From Desulfonatronum sp. (GTDB lineage Bacteria > Desulfobacterota > Desulfovibrionia > Desulfovibrionales > Desulfonatronaceae): DNA of 10,798 nt. The translations under genes and the position numbers were made by a program. This document shows, piece after piece, positions 1-6,521 of this stretch (position 1 is the stretch's first letter; every line of letters starts with the position of its first letter). The stretch covers positions 1 to 10,798 of the forward strand of contig SKYX01000330.1 of assembly GCA_007127655.1 (NCBI GenBank). Reading direction: 5' to 3'. The notes beneath the pieces are model-generated. The model did no database searches. It was not told where the DNA came from and saw only the letters and a list, made by a program, of their open reading frames with translations.

Positions 1-74
1 TGAGTGATGGAGCCTGAGGATTGGGTTTGGTCGTTCTGGTCAAATGCTGTCTTTTGGGCTAATTGGTGGGATTC

Positions 75-497
75 ATGACGGTATGGAAGGAAGAGACGGC
101 TGCTCCCTTGCGGGTCGTGGCGGGAATTGCTTGGCGCGGTGACCGGTACTTGGCGGTGCGACGACCGGAAGGCAAGCATATGGCCGGATATTGGGAGTTT
201 CCCGGCGGCAAGATCGAAGCCGGGGAGACGCCGGGTCAGGCTTTGGTGCGGGAGTTGCGCGAGGAGTTGGGGATTCGTGTCACGGATTCTCACCCTTGGC
301 GGGAGAGAGTCCACCGGTACCCGGATTTGCATGTGCACGTTTTTTTTTACATGGTAAGCGCGTTTCAGGGGGAGCCCGTCCCCCGAGAAGGCCAGAGCAT
401 CGCCTGGGTGACGCCTGCGGAAAACGCGTTGCCGTTTTTGCCGGCCGACCTGGGTGTCGTGGCGGAGTTGGCCGCGATGTCCGGGCCGCGGAACTGA
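75..497 (+). CDS. MutT-type Nudix hydrolase (probable 8-oxo-dGTP diphosphatase)
   Basis: A 140-residue Nudix protein, likely to hydrolyse oxidised nucleotides such as 8-oxo-dGTP to the monophosphate in the cytoplasm and so limit mutation. A complete Nudix box (G-x5-E-x7-RE-x2-EE-x-G) runs from G45 to I67. It includes E51, R59, E60, E63 and E64, the residues that normally bind Mg2+. The preceding YWEFPGGK stretch and the VFFYMVSAF strand are typical of MutT, and the length matches MutT (about 130 residues). The ATG at 75 is chosen because GGTGGG (65-70) lies 4 bases upstream; in-frame TTG (63) and GTG (66) starts are also possible but less likely. The next gene starts 42 bases downstream on the same strand. 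Nudix enzymes vary in substrate, so the exact nucleotide is inferred from MutT-like features only. Confidence 0.88.
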   Translation: MTVWKEETAAPLRVVAGIAWRGDRYLAVRRPEGKHMAGYWEFPGGKIEAGETPGQALVRELREELGIRVTDSHPWRERVHRYPDLHVHVFFYMVSAFQGEPVPREGQSIAWVTPAENALPFLPADLGVVAELAAMSGPRN

Positions 498-539
498 CAT
501 AGGACTGTGCCCTGCCGGGTACTGATCAGGAGCGCTGGA

Positions 540-1745
540 ATGGCCATATTTTTATACAAGGGCCGCAACAAGCTGGGCCGGAGGGTCAAGGGCGACTTCG
601 ACGCCTCGACCTTGGAAATGGCGGAAAACGCCTTGCGCCGTCGGGGATTCACCCAGCTCAAGGTCAAACCCAAACCCAAGGATCTGCTGGAAGGCACCTT
701 CCTTGAGGGGAGGATCTCCGACCGGGACATGGTCATTTTCAGCCGCCAGTTCTCCACCATGATCAACGCCGGAGTGCCCATCCTGCAGTCCTTGCAGATC
801 ATGTGCGACCAAACAGAAAACAAGCTGTTGCGGCGGGTGCTTTACACGGTCCGCAATGACATCGAAGGCGGCAGTTCCCTGTTCGACGCCATGCGCAAGC
901 ATCCCAAGGTCTTCTCGGACCTCTACGCCAATATGGTCAATGCCGGGGAGGCCGGGGGGGTTCTGGACGTGATTCTGTTACGCTTGGCGGATTATCTGGA
1001 AAAAGCAGCCAGACTCAAGGCCAAGGTCAAGTCGGCCATGGTCTATCCGGCCGTGGTGGTCACCGTGGCCGTGGCGGTCATCGCCATCATTCTGATTTTC
1101 GTCATCCCGACCTTTGAAACCATGTTCGCGGATTTCGGCGCGGCCCTCCCGTTGCCGACCCAGATCGTGATCAACATGAGCCGATTCACCCAGGACAATA
1201 TTCTGTACATATTCTTGGGGGCCGTGGCCTTTGCGATCATCTTCAAACGGCTGTATCGCATCGAGCGGGTCAAGATCATGGTGGATTTCTGGGTTTTGAC
1301 CCTGCCCGTGTTCGGCCCGCTACTGCGCAAGGTGGCCGTGGCCAGATTCGGACGCACCTTGAGCACCATGGTTTCCAGCGGGGTGCCCATCCTGGGGGCA
1401 CTGGACATCGTGGCCCGGACGTCCGGGAACAAGACCGTGGAGCGCGGTGTACTGGAAGCCAAAAAGAGCATTGCCGAAGGTCAGACCCTGGCCGACCCCC
1501 TGGAGGCCACGGGTGTTTTTCCGCCCATGGTCGTCCAGATGATTTCCATTGGAGAAACCACGGGGAACCTGGACCATATGCTGGCCAAGATAGCCGACTT
1601 TTACGACAATGAAGTGGATGTGGCCGTTGAAACATTAACCTCCCTGCTGGAGCCGATGATGATCGTCTTCCTGGGGGTTGTGGTGGGTGGACTGGTGGTG
1701 AGCATGTACCTGCCCATTTTTCAGATCGGCGAAACCATCATGTAG
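540..1745 (+). CDS. Type IV pilus / type II secretion inner-membrane platform protein (PilC/GspF family)
   Basis: A 401-residue polytopic membrane protein of the PilC/GspF family, which forms the inner-membrane platform on which pilin or pseudopilin subunits are assembled or removed. It has a short N-terminal domain (about 1-60, with the KGDFDA motif) and then two repeated GspF domains (about 66-189 and 269-391). The two repeats begin with similar phrases: FSRQFSTMINAGVPIL near 67 and FGRTLSTMVSSGVPIL near 270. Likely membrane segments lie at about 168-190, 220-238 and 371-393; the last ends in the family's usual MYLPIFQIG. The length is normal for the family. The ATG at 540 has AGGAG at 528-532, 7 bases upstream, so an upstream in-frame start at 507 is not needed. 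No pilB, pilT, pilD or pilin gene is nearby, so the system it serves cannot be told from this window. Confidence 0.92.
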   Translation: MAIFLYKGRNKLGRRVKGDFDASTLEMAENALRRRGFTQLKVKPKPKDLLEGTFLEGRISDRDMVIFSRQFSTMINAGVPILQSLQIMCDQTENKLLRRVLYTVRNDIEGGSSLFDAMRKHPKVFSDLYANMVNAGEAGGVLDVILLRLADYLEKAARLKAKVKSAMVYPAVVVTVAVAVIAIILIFVIPTFETMFADFGAALPLPTQIVINMSRFTQDNILYIFLGAVAFAIIFKRLYRIERVKIMVDFWVLTLPVFGPLLRKVAVARFGRTLSTMVSSGVPILGALDIVARTSGNKTVERGVLEAKKSIAEGQTLADPLEATGVFPPMVVQMISIGETTGNLDHMLAKIADFYDNEVDVAVETLTSLLEPMMIVFLGVVVGGLVVSMYLPIFQIGETIM

Positions 1746-1810
1746 CTGATGACGGGACAGCCGCGGTACTCACTAAATGATCACGTGCTGAAACAGACTG
1801 GAGCCCAATC

Positions 1811-2686
1811 GTGAAAATCAAGAATTTGTTGGAACAACCCGAACGATCAAAAATTTCCCTGGAATTTTTCCCACCCAAGGACCGGGCCTTGTGGCCGAAG
1901 TTTTTTGAAACGGCCCAGCGCTTGCGAACCCTGGACCCGCTGTTCGTCTCCGTGACCTATGGAGCCGGCGGCAGCACCCAGGCCGCCACGCTGGAGATCG
2001 TGACCACCTTGAAACGTGACTTCGCCTTGGAGCCCATGGCCCATCTGACCTGCGTCGGAGCTTCCACCCAGGTTCTGCGCTCATTTCTGGACGATCTGGG
2101 CCGGGCCGATGTGGCCAACGTGATGGCCCTGCGTGGCGACCCGCCCCAGGGAGAGACCGCGTTCGTCCCGTCGGACGACGGATTTCGCTACGCCACGGAC
2201 CTGGTCCGGTTCATCGCCGCCGAATATCCGGATATGGGAATCGGCGTGGCCGGATACCCGGAGGGACATCCCGAAGCCGTCGGTCTGAAGGAGGACCTGG
2301 ATTTCCTGAAAATGAAGCTGAACCTTGGCGGAGACTTCGCCGTGACCCAGTTGTTCTTCGACAACGCCATCTATTGGCGATTCGTTGAACGAGCCCGTGA
2401 AGCCGGGATCACCAAGCCTATCCTCCCCGGGATCATGCCCATTTTCAGCTTGAAGTTCATTCAGCGGATCACCTCCATGTGCGGCGCGACACTGCCGACC
2501 GCATTTCTCAAGGATCTGGAACAGGCCGAGGCGCGGGGAGGGGACGTCGCAGTCCAGGAGGTGGGCATAGCCTACGCCGCGGCCCAGATCCAGGACCTTT
2601 TGGACACCGGAGCCCCAGGGGTTCATTTGTACACCATGAACCGTTCGGATGGATGCCTGCGGATCATGGAACAGGTCCGGCGCTGA
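1811..2686 (+). CDS. metF: 5,10-methylenetetrahydrofolate reductase
   Basis: A 291-residue cytoplasmic flavoenzyme that reduces 5,10-methylene-THF to 5-methyl-THF, the methyl donor for methionine synthesis. In acetogens and sulfate reducers it can also serve in the Wood-Ljungdahl pathway. The family signatures appear in order: SLEFFPPK (E18, matching E. coli Glu28), VSVTYGAGGSTQ, AHLTCVGAS, MALRGDPP (D110, matching Asp120), GVAGYPEGHPEA, TQLFFDN (Q180, matching Gln183), LPGIMPI and the C-terminal GVHLYTMNRS. The length is that of bacterial MetF and nothing is missing. The start is GTG, supported by TGGAG at 1799-1803, 7 bases upstream. It follows the platform-protein gene by 65 bases and precedes asd by 33 bases. 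The 65-base leader is too short for a SAM riboswitch and shows no clear terminator. Confidence 0.95.
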   Translation: MKIKNLLEQPERSKISLEFFPPKDRALWPKFFETAQRLRTLDPLFVSVTYGAGGSTQAATLEIVTTLKRDFALEPMAHLTCVGASTQVLRSFLDDLGRADVANVMALRGDPPQGETAFVPSDDGFRYATDLVRFIAAEYPDMGIGVAGYPEGHPEAVGLKEDLDFLKMKLNLGGDFAVTQLFFDNAIYWRFVERAREAGITKPILPGIMPIFSLKFIQRITSMCGATLPTAFLKDLEQAEARGGDVAVQEVGIAYAAAQIQDLLDTGAPGVHLYTMNRSDGCLRIMEQVRR

Positions 2687-2719
2687 CCGCGCTAATAAAA
2701 AATTAAGGAGTAACGACAT

Positions 2720-3745
2720 ATGCATGCCAAGCAATTGCGAGTCGGCGTGGTGGGCGCCACGGGAGCCGTGGGCAGGGAAATGCTCAAGACCCTTGAACAG
2801 CGGGAATTCCCTGCGACCAGTGTTCGGGCCTTGGCTTCTTCCCGGTCCGCGGGTCAGGAAATCCCGTTCATGGGCGGTCAATTGACCGTGGAAGAACTTG
2901 ACGAAAATTCCTTTCATGAGCTGGATTTGGCGCTCTTTTCCGCTGGAGGGAGTACATCTGAGAAATACGCGCCCATCGCCGTCCGGTCCGGGTGCGTGGT
3001 GGTGGACAATTCCAGCGCCTGGCGCATGGATCCGGAAGTTCCTCTAGTGGTTCCGGAAGTGAACCCGGACGATTTGGCCAAGCACAAGGGAATTATCGCC
3101 AATCCCAACTGCTCAACCATCCAGATGGTCGTGGTGCTCAAGCCTCTGCATGACGTGGGCAAAATCAAACGGGTAGTGGTCTCCACCTACCAGGCCGTTT
3201 CCGGAACCGGCCAAAAGGCCATCAAGGAGATGGAGACCCAGGTTCGCCAGATGTTCAACATGCAGGAACCCGAGACCGAGGTGTATCCATACCAGATCGC
3301 CTTTAATTGCCTCCCGCACATCGACGTCTTCCTGGACAACGACTACACCAAGGAAGAAATGAAGATGGTCCTGGAGACTCAAAAAATCATGGGCGACGAG
3401 ACCATCCGGCTGACCGCCACCACGGTCCGGGTGCCGGTGTTCTACGGTCATAGCGAGTCCGTGAACGTGGAGACCGAAAAGAAAATCACCTCGGCCGAGG
3501 CCCGGGTGATCCTGGCCCAGGCCCCCGGCGTGCAGGTTTTGGACAATCCCAAGGAGAAAATCTATCCCATGCCCATCCACGCCGCCGGAGAAGACCTGAC
3601 CTTCGTCGGCCGCATCCGCGAGGACGAGTCCATTGCCAACGGACTGAACCTGTGGGTCGTGGCGGACAACCTGCGCAAGGGCGCGGCCCTGAACGCCGTG
3701 CAGATCGCGGAGGTGCTTGTGGAGCGGGATTTGATCCGAGTGTAA
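2720..3745 (+). CDS. asd: Aspartate-semialdehyde dehydrogenase
   Basis: A 341-residue NADPH-dependent enzyme that converts L-aspartyl-4-phosphate to aspartate semialdehyde. This is the branch point to lysine/diaminopimelate, threonine and methionine. The N-terminal dinucleotide-binding loop GATGAVG lies at residues 12-18. The catalytic cysteine is Cys131 in NPNCST, SGTGQKA (161-167) is present, and the general-base histidine is probably His244 in [11 protein letters not shown]. The length is typical of the short bacterial Asd form (about 340 residues). The ATG at 2720 has a strong AAGGAG at 2705-2710, 9 bases upstream; a nearby ATG at 2724 is out of frame. It lies 33 bases after metF on the same strand and may be cotranscribed with it, as both feed methionine synthesis. 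The stop codon is followed by a palindrome-rich gap. Confidence 0.96.
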   Translation: MHAKQLRVGVVGATGAVGREMLKTLEQREFPATSVRALASSRSAGQEIPFMGGQLTVEELDENSFHELDLALFSAGGSTSEKYAPIAVRSGCVVVDNSSAWRMDPEVPLVVPEVNPDDLAKHKGIIANPNCSTIQMVVVLKPLHDVGKIKRVVVSTYQAVSGTGQKAIKEMETQVRQMFNMQEPETEVYPYQIAFNCLPHIDVFLDNDYTKEEMKMVLETQKIMGDETIRLTATTVRVPVFYGHSESVNVETEKKITSAEARVILAQAPGVQVLDNPKEKIYPMPIHAAGEDLTFVGRIREDESIANGLNLWVVADNLRKGAALNAVQIAEVLVERDLIRV

Positions 3746-3775
3746 GGGAGCGAGCAAAATTAACCTGGACAGTAT

Positions 3776-3791
3776 GGCAGGTATTCCTGTC
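3776..3791. repeat. Short inverted repeat (hairpin 1 of the asd downstream cluster)
   Basis: GGCAGG (3776-3781) pairs with CCTGTC (3786-3791) across a TATT loop, giving six pairs including one G-U. An alternative pairing of ACCTG (3763-3767) with CAGGT (3778-3782) overlaps it. It is weak alone, but it sits 5 bases from the larger palindrome and may be part of the same repeated element. Confidence 0.4.
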
Positions 3792-3796
3792 GCGTT

Positions 3797-3837
3797 TGCC
3801 CCTCCAGGGCGGCCCTCGCGGCCACCCTGGAGGGGCA
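3797..3837. repeat. Perfect 13-bp inverted repeat with nested inner stem
   Basis: TGCCCCTCCAGGG (3797-3809) is exactly the reverse complement of 3825-3837. Inside it, after one mismatch (C3810/A3824), GGCC (3811-3814) pairs with GGCC (3820-3823) around a CTCGC loop. The result is a long, stable hairpin. It begins 52 bases after the asd stop. No T-run follows on either strand, so it is not a standard terminator. The form resembles REP/BIME-type intergenic palindromes. Whether it is repeated elsewhere in this genome cannot be seen from the window. Confidence 0.75.
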
Positions 3838-3892
3838 CGGCAATGCGGTACAGCAGCAATATACGGGCATTCCATTTAATTGCGGAGAATCA

Positions 3893-3913
3893 GGGCAGGC
3901 GCAAGGCCTGCCC
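3893..3913. repeat. 8-bp inverted repeat, repeat-element-like
   Basis: GGGCAGGC (3893-3900) and GCCTGCCC (3906-3913) are perfect reverse complements around a GCAAG loop, followed by CTACGG. From memory, GGGCAGGC/GCCTGCCCCTAC palindromes of this kind recur in intergenic regions of several bacterial genomes. That makes a dispersed repeat more likely than a gene-specific signal, but it is unverified here. Confidence 0.6.
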
Positions 3914-3951
3914 CTACGGTAATAATTGCCAGAAAAAATCCTAGGATATCA

Positions 3952-3980
3952 TTGAATTTTCATCAAACTGTTCAACTTAT
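3952..3980 (+). promoter_or_regulatory. Weak candidate sigma70 promoter for the aminotransferase gene
   Basis: TTGAAT (3952-3957, 4 of 6 to the -35 consensus) lies 17 bases before ACTTAT (3975-3980, 3 of 6 to the -10 consensus) in the most AT-rich part of the gap. The spacing is ideal but the -10 is poor. A promoter is expected here because the next gene lies more than 300 bases from asd. These exact boxes are a guess. Confidence 0.2.
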
Positions 3981-4016
3981 TTTTGCTTAATTCCTGACGG
4001 ACCAGTTCTCGTTTTC

Positions 4017-4039
4017 CGCGGCCCGACTTTCGGGCCGCG
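4017..4039. repeat. GC-rich 9-bp hairpin in the leader of the aminotransferase gene
   Basis: CGCGGCCCG (4017-4025) pairs perfectly with CGGGCCGCG (4031-4039) around an ACTTT loop. It ends 33 bases before the preferred ATG at 4073. It lacks a trailing T-run on either strand. It could be a 5' leader structure, a factor-dependent or incomplete terminator of upstream transcription, or a dispersed repeat. The sequence alone does not decide. Confidence 0.6.
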
Positions 4040-4072
4040 TGACATTGTATCAGACGAATTCGGAGTATGGTG

Positions 4073-5017
4073 ATGCTAACTATCGTCAACGATTCAGATG
4101 CCTACCTGGAACGGCTGATCCAGGCCCCCAGGCCGGGGGTCGGCGAGGTCATGGCCTTTTACGACCACCGGGTCGGCGTGATCGGCACGGACCCGCGGCT
4201 GATGCTCCTGCCCCTGGACGACCACATGGTCCACCGGGGAGACGGGGTTTTTGAAACCATGAAGTTCGTGGAGCACAAGCTCTATCAGCTCGATCCGCAT
4301 GTGGACCGGCTGATGTTCTCGGCCAAGTCAATTTTTCTGGAGCCGCCCTGCCCCTGGGAGGACATGAAGACCATGATCGTGGATGTGGCCCGGGCTGCCA
4401 CCGCGGACCAGGGCATGGTGCGCATCCTTCTGGGACGCGGCCCCGGAGGATTCGGCATTGATCCACGGGAATGCCCCAAAGCCGGTTTGTACATCGTGGC
4501 CTACGCCCTGCATCCGCGGCCCGAGTCCGCCTACGAAAAGGGTGTCACGGCCTCACGCTGTTCCATGCCCGCCAAGCGCGGGCTGATGGCCAAAATCAAG
4601 AGCGTCAACTATTTGCCCAACGTGCTGATGAAACGCGAAGCCGTGCAATCGGGCTGCGACTATTCGTTGTGCTTTGACGATGACGGATTCCTGGCCGAGG
4701 GGGCCGTGGAAAACGTCTGTCTCGTGGACGCCCAGGGACGTCTTGTGGTTCCGGAACTGAACAACGCCCTGACAGGCACCACCCTGATGCGCGCCCTGGA
4801 CGCGGTCAAGGACGAAATGCCGGTGATCTTCCGCCAAGTCACCGAGGACGACGTCTATCTGGCGCGGGAGGTTATCCTCCTGGGCACGACCATCGACGCC
4901 CTGAGCGTGGTTCGTTTCAACAAGAAGCCCATTCATGATGTTCGGCCGGGCCCGGTGAGCAAAAAGATGCGCCAGTTTTTGATCCAGGACCTGCGGGAAA
5001 ACGGCATTGCCCTTTAG
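4073..5017 (+). CDS. Class IV PLP-dependent aminotransferase (IlvE/PabC/D-amino-acid aminotransferase family)
   Basis: A 314-residue fold-type IV PLP enzyme. Numbered from this start, the Schiff-base lysine is probably K176 in AKIKSVNYLPN. The acidic cofactor contact is probably E209 in EGAVEN. The phosphate-binding threonines are in ALTGTTLMR (about 232-240), followed by LLGTTIDAL. The early HRGDGVFET phrase is also typical of the family. The lysine neighbourhood resembles branched-chain aminotransferases, but IlvE, 4-amino-4-deoxychorismate lyase and D-amino-acid aminotransferases cannot be told apart safely by motif, so no symbol is given. The ATG at 4073 is preferred because CGGAG (4061-4065) is 7 bases upstream. 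An in-frame ATG at 4067 sits only 1 base from that site. It has its own AT-rich upstream region and hairpin leader, which suggests transcription independent of asd. Confidence 0.9.
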   Translation: MLTIVNDSDAYLERLIQAPRPGVGEVMAFYDHRVGVIGTDPRLMLLPLDDHMVHRGDGVFETMKFVEHKLYQLDPHVDRLMFSAKSIFLEPPCPWEDMKTMIVDVARAATADQGMVRILLGRGPGGFGIDPRECPKAGLYIVAYALHPRPESAYEKGVTASRCSMPAKRGLMAKIKSVNYLPNVLMKREAVQSGCDYSLCFDDDGFLAEGAVENVCLVDAQGRLVVPELNNALTGTTLMRALDAVKDEMPVIFRQVTEDDVYLAREVILLGTTIDALSVVRFNKKPIHDVRPGPVSKKMRQFLIQDLRENGIAL

Positions 5018-5104
5018 CCTGTACTGGAGCCGAGCCTTCTCTGGGGCTGACGCGGCCCGAGGCAATCCCCCGCCCAAGCCGTCTTGGTTGCGTTGAAACA
5101 GCGC

Positions 5105-6424
5105 ATGCTCCTGCTCTATCGCCTGCTTTTCCCCGTCGCCCTCCTCGCGGCCCTGCCCTTCTATCTGCCGCGCATGCTGCGTCGAGGAGGCTATGCTCGG
5201 CATTTTGGCCAGCGTCTGGGAAGGATTCCAAACATCCCTGCCCCGCCCGCCGAAACCCGCCGGGTATGGATCCATGCCGTCAGCGTCGGAGAGTTGCAGG
5301 CCTTGGGGCCACTGCTGGAAATGCTGCGCCAAGAGCATCCATCGACCCAGATCGTGATGACCACCACCACCAGCACGGGGTATGCTTTGGCTGAGCGCAA
5401 GTACGGTCAGCGACTTGCCCACCTCGGCTATTTTCCGGTGGACTTCTGGCCCATCAGCCGACGGGTTTGGAATCGGCTTCAGCCGGACCTGTGCCTGCTG
5501 ATGGAAGGGGAGATCTGGCCGGAACATCTGCATCAGGCCCGGCTCCGGGGCGTGCCGACGGTGTTGATCAACGCCCGGCTCTCGGAGCGGTCCTTTCGCC
5601 GCTGGCAGGCCCTGCCGCGCCCTTTTCGCGAACCCTTCGCCATGCTGTCCCTGGTCGTGGCCGCTTCGGAAGAAGACGGGCAACGTTTCGCGCGCCTGGG
5701 TATCGAGACGGATCGCATCGTGACCAGTGGCAACCTCAAGCTGGATATGACCCCGGACCCGATCCTGGGTTCCGTGGAATTGGAACGGTTGCGCACGGAC
5801 CTGGGCCTGGGGACCGGGGGGGGCCGCGTGGATCGTGCAGACGCATCGCCCCCCCTGGTGTTCGCTGGGGCCTCCACTTGGCCGGGAGAAGAAAGAATGC
5901 TCCTCCGGGTGGCCCGCAAGCTCGCGGACCACGGGCTTCCGTGCAAGCTGCTGCTGATCCCCCGTCATGCCGAACGGCGGGGCGAGCTGCGGGATCTGCT
6001 GGCCGGAGAGGCCGTCGCCGCGCACTTTCGGTCCACCGGCTCCGCCGAGGTACCGGCGGACGTGGCGGTTGCCGACACCACCGGAGAGATGGTTCGTTTG
6101 CTCCAGGCAGCGGACGTAGTTTTCGTGGGCAAGAGCATGGATCCGCACAAGGGCGGCCAGAACCCCATCGAGGCCGCGGCCCTGGGAAAACCCCTCCTGT
6201 TCGGGCCGAACATGCAGAATTTCCGGGCCGTGGTCGATTCCCTGCTCGCGGCAAAGGCCGGCAAGGTCGTTCGGGATGAAACGGAGTTGTTCGACGCAGC
6301 AAAAACGCTGTTGCGTGATCAGGCTGAGCGAAGGGCCATAGGCCAGGCGGCCCGGAGCTGGCACCAGGCCGGGAAAGGCGCTACGAGGCGGACCGTGGAC
6401 GCCATCAGCAGATATTTGCGATGA
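5105..6424 (+). CDS. waaA: 3-deoxy-D-manno-octulosonic acid (Kdo) transferase, variant KdtA/WaaA
   Basis: A 439-residue GT-B glycosyltransferase (GT30) that transfers Kdo from CMP-Kdo to lipid IVA at the cytoplasmic face of the inner membrane. Residues 1-24 form a hydrophobic anchor. HAVSVGE follows, with E63 matching the catalytic Glu31 of Aquifex WaaA. Other family marks are MEGEIWPE (133-140), LINARLSERS (154-163), SGNLKLD (208-214), AGASTWPGEE (254-263) and IPRHAERR (285-292). The usual GGSL-x3-GGHN-x-LE signature appears as GKSM-DPHK-GGQNPIE (343-356), so the glycine pair and the histidine differ and one residue is inserted. The family call is firm but this is a divergent branch. The ATG at 5105 is chosen because homologous proteins start just before such an anchor. 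No clear ribosome site precedes it, and in-frame TTGs at 5084 and 5093 are possible. It converges on the heptosyltransferase-like gene. Confidence 0.88.
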   Translation: MLLLYRLLFPVALLAALPFYLPRMLRRGGYARHFGQRLGRIPNIPAPPAETRRVWIHAVSVGELQALGPLLEMLRQEHPSTQIVMTTTTSTGYALAERKYGQRLAHLGYFPVDFWPISRRVWNRLQPDLCLLMEGEIWPEHLHQARLRGVPTVLINARLSERSFRRWQALPRPFREPFAMLSLVVAASEEDGQRFARLGIETDRIVTSGNLKLDMTPDPILGSVELERLRTDLGLGTGGGRVDRADASPPLVFAGASTWPGEERMLLRVARKLADHGLPCKLLLIPRHAERRGELRDLLAGEAVAAHFRSTGSAEVPADVAVADTTGEMVRLLQAADVVFVGKSMDPHKGGQNPIEAAALGKPLLFGPNMQNFRAVVDSLLAAKAGKVVRDETELFDAAKTLLRDQAERRAIGQAARSWHQAGKGATRRTVDAISRYLR

Positions 6425-6434
6425 TTTCTGGAAA

Positions 6435-6488
6435 GCAATGAAACCATTGCCTCCCTCTCCCCTCTGGGAGAGGGTCGGGGTGAGGGAG
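6435..6488. repeat. REP-like palindromic intergenic element
   Basis: Two hairpins lie back to back after the waaA stop. GCAATG (6435-6440) pairs with CATTGC (6445-6450) around AAAC. CCCTCTCCC (6453-6461) pairs with GGGAGAGGG (6466-6474) around CTCT. CTCCCTC (6451-6457) can instead pair with GAGGGAG (6482-6488). The CT-rich palindrome followed by a GGGTGAGGG tail is a pattern I recall as widely dispersed between genes in many proteobacteria. Read on the minus strand it gives the phrase LTPTLSQRGEGG, known from mis-called open reading frames over such repeats. It fills almost all of the 74-base gap between two convergent genes. Confidence 0.7.
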
Positions 6489-6521
6489 CGCGTTCCGGCT
6501 ATGTTCCATCCCGGAACGCGC
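6488..6521. repeat. Perfect 11-bp inverted repeat spanning the stop codon of the heptosyltransferase-like gene
   Basis: GCGCGTTCCGG (6488-6498) is the exact reverse complement of 6511-6521. The 12-base loop (6499-6510) contains the TAG stop of the minus-strand gene (6499-6501). The right arm encodes its last residues. It abuts the REP-like element directly. No T-run follows, so any terminator function would be non-canonical. It may instead protect the mRNA 3' end, or mark the edge of the repeat. Confidence 0.65.

Larger units (their letters stand above)
3746..4072. other. Palindrome-rich, partly AT-rich intergenic region
   Basis: This 327-base gap between asd and the class IV aminotransferase gene contains no convincing gene. 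Its left part (about 3763-3915) holds three separate hairpin-forming inverted repeats, listed individually. Its middle (about 3918-4000) is AT-rich and is the most likely promoter zone for the next gene. Its right end (4017-4039) holds a fourth, GC-rich hairpin. No tRNA, small RNA or riboswitch fold that I can name is visible. None of the hairpins is followed by the T-run of a standard intrinsic terminator. Confidence 0.8.

Noticed and set aside
1746..1810. Possible SAM or other riboswitch upstream of metF
   Set aside because: Only 65 bases separate the genes, too few for known SAM riboswitches plus an expression platform, and no matching stems are visible.
2081..2917. A 278-codon minus-strand frame across metF and asd
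   Set aside because: It is antisense to two well-conserved genes and the gap between them, with no recognisable motif.
3797..4039. Intrinsic terminators at the hairpins after asd
   Set aside because: The stems are strong, but none is followed by a run of T on either strand, so standard rho-independent termination is not supported.
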